In this document: positions 1 through 6,200 of the stretch, in pieces
Numbering within the stretch: position 1 is the stretch's first letter
Layout of the letters: every line of letters begins with the position of its first letter
From: Spirochaetaceae bacterium
Lineage (GTDB): Bacteria; Spirochaetota; Spirochaetia; Treponematales; Breznakiellaceae
Assembly: GCA_031255315.1 (NCBI GenBank)
Contig: JAIRSS010000157.1
Span: forward strand, 1 to 7,583
Direction of reading: 5' to 3'
Length of the DNA: 7,583 bases
The notes under the pieces: model-generated
Seen by the model: the letters and a program-made list of their open reading frames with translations, nothing else
The model's database searches: none
Told to the model about the DNA's origin: nothing
Position numbers and translations under genes: made by a program

Positions 1-47
1 TCCGCGACCGCGTCCGTTATGAGTTTTTCCCGTTCTTCTGTATTCAT
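1..47 (-). CDS. 5' end of an unidentified gene, running off the left edge
   Basis: Reading the minus strand from 47 gives M-N-T-E-E-R-E-K-L-I-T-D-A-V-A, open to the window edge. A strong ribosome site (GGGAGGGG, complement of 54-61) lies upstream. It is about 8 nt from the ATG at 47 and almost touches a second in-frame ATG at 53, so the start at 47 is preferred; starting at 53 adds M-R. A possible -10 (TATGAT on the minus strand, complement of 80-85) would give a leader of about 25 nt, but no convincing -35 was seen. Fifteen residues are too few to assign a family. The call rests on the ribosome site and the open frame. Confidence 0.45.
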   Translation of the reverse strand, partial: MNTEEREKLITDAVA

Positions 48-215
48 ACGCATCCCCTCCCGTGGGATACCTCAAGTATATCATACTTTCCCGTTTTGCC
101 CCGAAAAAAAAATTGCACCCATTGTGAATGTGAAATATGGAATCAATAGCATCTCTTGACATTTTCTGTAAGAAACAGCTAATTAATTATAAAATAACGA
201 ATTAGCGTTTTTATG

Positions 216-259
216 AAATGAGCCTGTTCCAAAATTTCAGTTTTGGAACAGGCTCAAAT
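216..259. repeat. 36-bp palindromic element, copy 1, with 4-bp flanking direct repeat
   Basis: The core at 220-255 is a perfect inverted repeat: arm GAGCCTGTTCCAAAA (220-234), loop TTTCAG (235-240), arm TTTTGGAACAGGCTC (241-255). AAAT lies directly on both sides (216-219 and 256-259), as a 4-bp target-site duplication would. A second copy in the opposite orientation is at 6995-7030 (33 of 36 positions identical after reverse-complementing). No T-tract follows the hairpin, so it is not a normal intrinsic terminator. It is best read as a small dispersed mobile or REP-like element, possibly made of two fused IS ends. Confidence 0.8.
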
Positions 260-300
260 TATTAAGAAATTCTGAATTACTACCGAAAGATTCGCTTTGT

Positions 301-329
301 TTGCCATTCATCCTGGAATTTGGTATAAT
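301..329 (+). promoter_or_regulatory. sigma70-type promoter of the META-domain lipoprotein gene
   Basis: TTGCCA (301-306), a 17-bp spacer and a perfect TATAAT (324-329) preceded by the extended -10 motif TG (321-322). Transcription should start near 335-337, almost at the ATG of the longest reading frame. This affects which start codon is used. Confidence 0.75.
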
Positions 330-336
330 GGTATAG

Positions 337-900
337 ATGAAAATACTACGTGAAAGAATTTTGCGAAAACCCATGCGCCGTCAACTGGTTGTTTTGTTGT
401 TTGCGGGCATGGTTGCCGCCGCCTGTTCCACTACAGAGGCGGGTCCTCCCCCATCTCCGGCCCCAGAGCCGGAAGTCCGGTCGGCTTCGGAACGGCCCGG
501 CTTCGACGAGGTACTGGGCCAAGAATGGTTTCTTACCCAAATACAGACTCTTGCCAGCCCCAGAGAATTCAGCCGTGAGGCTCTGGAGGCTCAGGATATG
601 GGCGATTATTACACGCTGCGCTTTGATACAGAACGGCTGACCGGGAACGGCGCTCCGAACCGGTATACCGCTCCCTATGAGCGCGGGGAAGAGGCGAGTA
701 TTTCAATTCACCCTATAGCCGGTACGTTGATGGCGAATTTTCGTGAACCGCCAGGGCTTCAGGAACGGGAATACTACACCTATCTTGAACACGTTTTCCG
801 GTGGGGTTTGGAAGACGGCGCTTTGCATCTCTACGCCCTGGATTCCGCAGGTGAATCCCTGGTCCTGGTTTACCGGCTCCGTCAGGAACAGGGCAATTAA
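337..900 (+). CDS. META-domain (HslJ-like) lipoprotein
   Basis: Probable envelope lipoprotein with one META domain, a fold also found in E. coli HslJ; a specific activity is not known. A basic N-terminus (K/R at 2-15) and hydrophobic stretch (17-29) end in V-A-A-A-C, giving a lipidated Cys30 with the relaxed lipobox usual in spirochaetes. A Pro-rich linker (37-47) follows. The META domain spans about 59-181: W64 of the opening strand, Y-T-L-R-F (92-96), the L-T-G-N-G-A-P-N-R-Y turn (101-110, normally sG..GCN.y), the I-A-G-T segment (127-130), and the closing strands H-L-Y-A-L / L-V-L-V-Y. The start is uncertain: the ATG at 337 has no ribosome site and coincides with the predicted transcription start. 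In-frame TTG 361 (behind GAAAGAA) and ATG 373 would still leave a complete signal peptide. The gene is monocistronic and converges on the LysM gene. Confidence 0.85.
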   Translation: MKILRERILRKPMRRQLVVLLFAGMVAAACSTTEAGPPPSPAPEPEVRSASERPGFDEVLGQEWFLTQIQTLASPREFSREALEAQDMGDYYTLRFDTERLTGNGAPNRYTAPYERGEEASISIHPIAGTLMANFREPPGLQEREYYTYLEHVFRWGLEDGALHLYALDSAGESLVLVYRLRQEQGN

Positions 901-911
901 AACCGCACGAT

Positions 912-942
912 AAACTGAAGAACCCAGGAGCAAGCTCCGGGG
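912..942 (-). terminator. possible terminator of the LysM lipoprotein gene
   Basis: On the minus strand, 942-923 folds as a GC-rich hairpin (CCCCGGAG / CTCCTGGG around a CTTG loop, one mismatch). It is followed by a moderately T-rich stretch (TTCTTCAGTTT, complement of 912-922). It starts about 20 nt after the LysM stop codon, where a terminator would be expected. The interrupted T-tract keeps confidence modest. Confidence 0.4.
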
Positions 943-961
943 TATGGACCACGCATTCCAA

Positions 962-1459
962 TCAGAGAGAGTCCGCCTGCCCGCGCAGGCGGTTTTTTAA
1001 ATCCGCCGCCAGTTGTTTTTTGTGTTTCCGCGTTTCGGCGGCTTCTTTTTTTTCATAAACATCGGCTACATCATGTAAGAAATATTTTAGCGACTGCCGG
1101 GTATCCGGGTTTTCCAGGTTTTTGCGCAGATTGGGGATTGTTAAGATCATCCCTGGTTCAAGAAAATCATTGTCTATGATGACGTTCTGGGAAGCCAGCG
1201 CAATCAACGGGAAAAAATATCCCTTATCGGCTCCGTAAAACCGGCGGACGATGGCCGGCAGCGTATCGCCGTCCGTAGCCTCGTAGGTTTGGGCGTCATC
1301 GAGAATAAAATCCGTTTTATAGGAATCGTAGACTTCTTCAAAGGCCAGAAGAATTTCGGCTCGAGGGGCTTCTTTTTGGTTTCCGAACAGATTCAAACTT
1401 GCGCAGGATACCATGCAATGGAATGTCAGTAAAACAATTATAAAAAATACGCTTCTCAT
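962..1459 (-). CDS. LysM-domain lipoprotein
   Basis: Predicted 165-residue envelope lipoprotein with one LysM module, the fold that commonly binds peptidoglycan or other N-acetylglucosamine polymers. The signal peptide (1-18) is hydrophobic and ends M-V-S-C, making Cys19 the likely lipidated residue. LysM lies at about 58-111: Y-E-A-T-D-G-D-T-L-P-A-I opens it, R-R-F-Y-G follows, and the module closes with L-E-P-G-M-I-L-T-I-P-N. The C-terminal tail (from about 120) is helical and rich in Lys, Arg, Glu and Ala (for example E-K-K-E-A-A-E-T-R-K-H-K-K), possibly a short coiled coil. The ATG at 1459 has a good ribosome site (AAGGGG on the minus strand, complement of about 1464-1470). The last 12 codons contain the GC-rich inverted repeat that terminates the opposing gene, so the C-terminal sequence (L-R-G-Q-A-D-S-L) is partly dictated by it. 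Confidence 0.88.
   Translation of the reverse strand: MRSVFFIIVLLTFHCMVSCASLNLFGNQKEAPRAEILLAFEEVYDSYKTDFILDDAQTYEATDGDTLPAIVRRFYGADKGYFFPLIALASQNVIIDNDFLEPGMILTIPNLRKNLENPDTRQSLKYFLHDVADVYEKKEAAETRKHKKQLAADLKNRLRGQADSL
973..998 (+). terminator. intrinsic terminator of the META lipoprotein gene, inside the LysM coding region
   Basis: Perfect 8-bp GC stem CCGCCTGC (973-980), loop CCGC (981-984), GCAGGCGG (985-992), then TTTTTT (993-998). The T-tract is on the plus strand only, so it ends the transcript coming from 337-900. It lies within the last codons of the convergent LysM gene. Confidence 0.85.
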
Positions 1460-1610
1460 CCTATCCCCTTTTGTTACTATTGGGCCGCTTTCATCACTGA
1501 AGAATTGGAACAGCAGTTAGGAGTTTGTTGCGCTTCGCGCTTAAAACCCCCAATGCAACAGGTTGCTAGTATAACCTGAAATCAGTGTATATGAAAAAGG
1601 GGGATTTATC
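1460..1610. other. intergenic spacer between divergent starts
   Basis: This spacer separates the minus-strand LysM gene from the plus-strand GTG at 1611, so it should hold promoters for both, but no pair of convincing -35/-10 boxes was found. It contains a small dyad, CAGGTT (1559-1564), 8 nt, AACCTG (1573-1578), which overlaps a -10-like TATAAC (1570-1575) and could be an operator. No RNA gene was recognised. Confidence 0.35.
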
Positions 1611-1778
1611 GTGATTGAGCAGGTTCGAGACTATTTCAAACAATGGAACCGGGGCGGCGATATTATCGAGATGGATGTTTCTACTATGACGGCTGTGGAA
1701 GCGGCAACTCCGCTATTGAGCTTACTCTGGAAGAACTTTCCCGGTATTCCAGTGGCAAAGAAGGGGGGATGTCTATAG
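1611..1778 (+). pseudogene. probable 5' stub of a YbaK/EbsC-type (aminoacyl-tRNA deacylase family) gene
   Basis: A GTG at 1611 stands 7 nt behind a strong ribosome site (AAGGGGG, 1597-1603) and opens a 55-codon frame ending at TAG 1776-1778. Its first 35 residues (I-E-Q-V-R-D-Y-F-K-Q-W, then I-I-E-M-D-V-S-T-M-T-A-V-E-A-A) resemble the N-terminus of YbaK-domain proteins, which usually start with a helix ending in .YF.. followed by a strand and S..TVE.AA.. . YbaK proteins are about 150-160 residues, and here the catalytic core is absent. Neither other frame continues it: after the GGGGGG run (1763-1768) one frame ends soon and the other ends in the first parS site. It is therefore probably a decayed remnant. 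A genuine small protein cannot be excluded. The similarity is from memory, not from a search. Confidence 0.4.
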
Positions 1779-1805
1779 GCGGATTGAGGAATGAAGGTTT
1801 CGCAG

Positions 1806-1821
1806 TGTTTCACGTGAAACA
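1806..1821. promoter_or_regulatory. parS site 1 (ParB/Spo0J binding)
   Basis: TGTTTCACGTGAAACA, a perfect 16-bp palindrome identical to the conserved bacterial chromosomal parS consensus. ParB loads here as a CTP-dependent clamp and spreads, working with ParA and SMC in chromosome segregation. It lies between coding regions, just after the YbaK-like stub. Confidence 0.93.
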
Positions 1822-1861
1822 TTAAAAAACTTGGGATTTCCGCACCCGTTGGGTTGGACGA

Positions 1862-1877
1862 TGTTTCACGTGAAACA
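1862..1877. promoter_or_regulatory. parS site 2 (ParB/Spo0J binding)
   Basis: Second perfect copy of TGTTTCACGTGAAACA, 56 bp from the first (centre to centre) and 28 bp beyond the stop codon of the HD-domain gene. Two exact copies this close cannot plausibly be chance. Confidence 0.93.
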
Positions 1878-1905
1878 CCAAAACGGATGCGGCGCAAAGG
1901 GATTT

Positions 1906-3222
1906 TTAGATTTTCCCCCTTCCTAAGATTTTCCCATCCGCCGATCGGTAGGGATTATGCCGGCGGCGGAGATATGTTTGATATACGGCGCTGCTTTTAT
2001 AATAGGCGTCCATGCCTTTAAATGACGAAGATTCATCACAGCGGTAAAGTTCCATCAGGGTAGAAAACAGGGGAGATTCCATGATTTCTTCGGTTCTCGA
2101 CAGGGGAAGCCGGGGGAGAGCGGCGGGCAGCATGTGGTTTTTTACCAGGTAACAAACATCGCTGATAAGGGAAGGTTCGAATTCCATTCGTTCCAGGAAC
2201 CTCCTCGCCTCCCGTGCGCCTAGTTCCGCATGACCGTCAAACCGGCGCCTGCCGGAAGCCGCCGCAAGGGGTTTTCCTACATCGTGGAGCAAAAGTCCCA
2301 GGGAAAGACGCAGCTCGTAAGTCGGCAGGGCAGCCCCACGGCGTGTTCCCCCTGGCTGCGCCGCCGCTTCCTGATCCCAGGAAGCGGCCTTCCGGTAGCG
2401 AAAAGTTTCCAGCGTATGATCCCATACGTTTCCTTCGGGATGAAATTCTTTGGTGTGATCCACTTTGGTAAGCCGCGCAAGTTCGGGCCAAAACTCCTCC
2501 ACAAAGCCTGCGGTCTTGAGTAATTCCAGTCCCAAATCAGGCCGCCTCGATACAAGCAGGCTCGTCAAAAGAACACGCCGCCCTTCCGCGGACGGCGGCT
2601 GTCCATTCGCCAAGCCTTGAAGAGACGCCAATGGCTCCACGATACTACGGCGGCGGCCTTCTAAAAGCGGCTCCTGCGTTCGGGTGTACCGGGCCAGGAT
2701 CAGCGCCCCATCCATGACGGCCCGCCAACGGCCAATTTCCGGGTTGCCTCCGGCACGCCAGGAATCAGCCGCCATGAGGGGCGGCATATCCGGCGGGTAC
2801 GCCGTCGGCGGTTTCCCGTCCCGAAGCAAACGGAGCAAGGGATACACCCCCAGGGGATCATAAAAAATCCGGGTGGTCTGGTCTTGGGTTAGGGTAAGGA
2901 TTTTATACGAAGGCCCATCCGGAGAAGGCCAGCGGGATTCCTCATCCGGGTCCGGACAACGGAAGTACCACTGACGGCGCTCCCGCTCCACCGCCCCGTC
3001 CGCAAGGTCTACACCGGGAAAGCGAAGCTCCTCAAAGAGCCGGGCTAACCCGGGGATGTCCGCGTCGGTCTCCGCCCAGACAAAAGGCAGGGGCGGAAGC
3101 CCCCAATACCGGTCAAGAGCGCTGAAAGAACAAAAGCGAAGAGAATACCTATGGGCGGCGAGGGTTTGATACAGCGTATCGTGATGCCCCATATCACGAT
3201 ACGCTGTATCGAGACTGCTCAT
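1906..3222 (-). CDS. HD-domain protein related to CCA-adding enzyme / poly(A) polymerase C-terminal regions
   Basis: 438-residue predicted metal-dependent phosphohydrolase of the HD superfamily; substrate unknown. The HD domain is at about 255-365: H-P-E-G-N-V-W-D-H-T (261-270), L-L-H-D-V-G-K-P (311-318, the HD pair H313-D314), G-H-A-E-L-G-A (330-336) and K-N-H-M (361-364). This order and spacing is typical of the HD part of some tRNA nucleotidyltransferases. The region before it (about 25-180) could be a worn-down nucleotidyltransferase head: R-I-F-Y-D-P-L-G (118-125) resembles its 'DP.GG' segment, but no GG..RD or D.D metal motif is visible, so tRNA CCA addition is not expected. The start at 3222 was chosen because GGGAG lies 6 nt upstream; the frame extends 38 codons further, but only through the 3' end of the preceding gene. 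It follows the GH13 gene by 22 bp and is very likely co-transcribed. A perfect 18-bp inverted repeat occupies codons 5-19. Confidence 0.85.
   Translation of the reverse strand: MSSLDTAYRDMGHHDTLYQTLAAHRYSLRFCSFSALDRYWGLPPLPFVWAETDADIPGLARLFEELRFPGVDLADGAVERERRQWYFRCPDPDEESRWPSPDGPSYKILTLTQDQTTRIFYDPLGVYPLLRLLRDGKPPTAYPPDMPPLMAADSWRAGGNPEIGRWRAVMDGALILARYTRTQEPLLEGRRRSIVEPLASLQGLANGQPPSAEGRRVLLTSLLVSRRPDLGLELLKTAGFVEEFWPELARLTKVDHTKEFHPEGNVWDHTLETFRYRKAASWDQEAAAQPGGTRRGAALPTYELRLSLGLLLHDVGKPLAAASGRRRFDGHAELGAREARRFLERMEFEPSLISDVCYLVKNHMLPAALPRLPLSRTEEIMESPLFSTLMELYRCDESSSFKGMDAYYKSSAVYQTYLRRRHNPYRSADGKILGRGKI
3168..3210 (-). repeat. 18-bp perfect inverted repeat in the first codons of the HD gene
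   Basis: GATACAGCGTATCGTGAT (3168-3185), a 7-nt spacer (3186-3192) and its exact reverse complement (3193-3210). In the mRNA it would form a very stable hairpin starting about 12 nt after the start codon at 3222, encoding D-T-A-Y-R-D-M-G-H-H-D-T-L-Y-Q. No T-tract follows on either strand, so it is not a simple terminator. Confidence 0.9.
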
Positions 3223-3244
3223 GGCGCACTCCCGGTTTCCCTCC

Positions 3245-6200
3245 TTACTCCTTCTTTTTGCCTTGTGCGGGTTTCTTGGCGGGGGCTTTCCGGGGTTTTG
3301 CCGCTTTTGGCGTATCTCCCTTCGATACGGCCTCAAGGAGCTTGTCGAGCCGGTACCCGGATACCGCCTCGGCCTGCTGGAAATGTTCCGTCACAGCCGC
3401 AATGGTTTCCAGCCAGTCAATCCAGCCAATCAAGTCCGCGTTTTTCCCGTGGGCCTCCGCCGCCCCAGCCTCGTCCGCAGCTTCGTGGATCAGGAAGAAG
3501 GGCGCGTAGAAAAGCGCTTCATCAAAGGCTTCTTTTTTGAACCAGGTAACATCGTCAAAGCGGTTTACCCCCAGAATCCGTCTAAAGTCCTCTTGCTCAT
3601 AGTTTTCCGCGATTAACGCCGCCGCCGGGGAGAGGTTGCCCCACTCAACCGGAGAAGCCGGAACAGTCCGGGCCAGAGCCGCTCGCATGATTTCCGTTAC
3701 CCGATACGCTTCATCGGCAGGTATACCCAGAGCGGTGAAGGCTTCCCGAAGTTTCCGGTCAAGCTGCCAGTGGGCCGCCAGAGCCGCCGCCTCAGCGCCG
3801 GAAGCTCCCGCGCCGATAACGGGCCTGAGCAGGGCCAGAATCCCATACCCTGCGGCAAAGGCGCTCAAGCCGGGCCGGGCGGCAATGTTTTCCGCCACAT
3901 ACCTCAGAAGCTGTTCCCCTTTCTTGCGCGTTTTTTTCTTCGCCCCTTTCGCAAAACGACCGGTTCCGGTATATTCGGCGATTTTGATCAGCCGGGAAAG
4001 ATAGGCGGAGAATTCCGCCCAAATCTCTTCAGGTGACAGGGGAGCATGGTCCTGAGCGCCGGTGAAAGGTTCATACCCGTTACCCGCAATAAACCGGGCT
4101 GCTGCTGCGGCAAAAGCCAACACCGGCTCCTGTAACGCCCGCATGAAGATTTTCGTATCCGCTACGTCGGTATTCCCGTCTGCAAAAAACCGGACCATTC
4201 CCTGAAAGAATTCCCGTTCCTTCTTGAAAAGCCCTGTGAAACGGAAATACAGTTCCCCAAGGGACATATCCATGATCGCCGCGCTAAGGTCCGGGACGCC
4301 CCGCCCGTTGAGTTCAGTATTAAGCTGGGCCCACTGGCCATTGGCATCTTCCACCTCGTGAATAGCAAGAAAAATCTGGGCTTCATACCCGTTCAGGACA
4401 ACGGAAAGCCCCCGCTCCGCAACATCTTTGGAAGAACGGATATACCAAAGGTTCCGCCGCTGCTCCTGGAAAAGGACAAAGAACCGGTCTTCCTCGTGAA
4501 GCCCCAATGCCTGATGCAGGGTATCCTGGCGGAATGTTCCATCAGGGATGCCCCCCTCCTTCCGGGGAATCTTAGCGCAGCTCCAGCGTATCCGCCCGAC
4601 GGCCCGCTCATAGGCGTTGTTGTACACCACCACGGCCCGCTCGTCTCCGGCGTGGTTGGTATAGGCGAACACATTTTCGTTCACCGATCCATCCGCCGGT
4701 CCATCGGAATTGTAGAAGTCAAAGAGACAGAATCCGGCGCTTCCGGAAAAAAGATAACGTTTCTTCATGAGCGGAAAAATTTCCCGTTCATGACGGTCTA
4801 TCAGGGCCTGGTCCGGCTTTTCATCCCGGTAGGACCGGCGGTATTCCATACCGTACTTCTCCTCGAACCCTTCAATCTGGCCGTGGCCGAACATCGGGAG
4901 TCCCGGCATGGTTACCAGAAGCGTACAAATGCCAAAATACTTATCGCCCCTGCCGAACTGGGCCACGGCGGTTTCCTCATCAGGGTTGTTCATGAAATTC
5001 ACAAAACGCTTAAGCACCTCAGGATCGAATTCCAAGGTGTTCTTGATGGTGGCCCGGTACTTAGCGTTTTCCTCGTTTTTCAGCATGTTCATGAAGGCCG
5101 AATTATAAACCCGGTGCATCCCCAGGGTGCGGACAAAGTAACCTTCCATCATCCAGAAGGCTTCCGCCAGAAGCAGGGTATGGGGCGCTTCCGCCGCGCA
5201 GCGGTCCACCACTTCACGCCAAAATTCGTTGGGAATACGGCGGTTGAATTCGTCATTGGAAAGGGCGTGTTCGGCGCGGCTTGCAATGTCCCCGCCCCGT
5301 CCCGGCTCCGGGTACCAGAGCCGCTGTATGTGCCGCTTGGCCAGGGTCATGGCCGCGTCAAAACGGACGATGGAGAACTGCTGACATACGCCGAGGATGG
5401 TGCGGATTACCGCTTCCCGGGCTTCCGGGTTGAGGAAGTCGATCTGGGCGGTATCGTTCCAAGGCATAGAAGTCCCGTCGTTGCCGTGGTAGATATACCG
5501 GACATCCCCGGTGTTGAAGTCCACCCGCTTGAACACCACCGCCGCGTCGCTCCGGCTATAGTAGTGATCTTCGATATAAACGCCGATTCCATCCTGGTTG
5601 GAAAGGTTTCCGCCGGTAAAGGAGTACGTCGGGAACGGAGGAGATGAAAGCTGGAGGAACCTGTCCGGCTTCTCCATGATCCACCGGCTGTCTATTCCGG
5701 TGTGGTTTGGCACCATGTCCGATCCCAGCCGGATTCCCCGCCTGAAACACCGGTCCCGGAGATTCGCAAGACTCTCCCAGCCGCCAATTTCTCCGGCAAT
5801 ATCGTAGTCGTAAAGACTGTAGGCGCTGGCGGCGGCTTCGGGGTTGCCCGTCCACTGCTTGATAGTCCGGGACGCGGTGCTTCGTTCCCACAGTCCGATA
5901 AGCCAAAGGCCGGTAAAACCCCGCCGGGCCAACAGATCCAACTCTTCATCGGGAATCTGGTCCAGCCGTTCTATGGGCCGTCCGTATTTTTGGGAAAGCT
6001 GGTAGAGCCATACCAGGGTACTTTTGGCAATAAGCACCGTCTTAGGCATCCATTCCTGATCCGGGCTGAACCGTTCATATTCTTCATCCTGGCCTTCATA
6101 GATCAGCGTCTGAGCAGGCCCCGGCCCAAAGAAGGACGGCTTGGTTTCCTCTTTTATAACATCCAAACTCATGAGGAGCCGGGTCAGGTACGTACCCAGA

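Noticed and set aside
156..161. Perfect -35-like TTGACA in the left spacer
   Set aside because: No acceptable -10 at 16-18 bp spacing, and no gene follows before the well-formed promoter at 301-329.
220..255. Palindrome as an intrinsic terminator
   Set aside because: Strong stem, but no T-tract follows on either strand. The copy at 6995-7030 also lacks one and lies upstream of a gene, not after one.
1643..1825. 60-codon plus-strand frame ending in F-H-V-K-H
   Set aside because: Overlaps the GTG frame at 1611, which has the ribosome site; its own ATG has none and its end is the parS sequence.
1631..1897. 88-codon minus-strand frame reading through both parS sites (M-F-H-V-K-H)
   Set aside because: The F-H-V-K-H and V-S-R-E-T segments are just parS read as codons. 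The start is TTG, and the rest is antisense to the better-supported frame at 1611.
4358..5647. 429-codon open frame on the plus strand, antisense to the GH13 gene
   Set aside because: It lies wholly within the GH13 coding region, which has clear catalytic motifs; its translation shows no domain. It is a by-product of GC-rich codon bias on the other strand.
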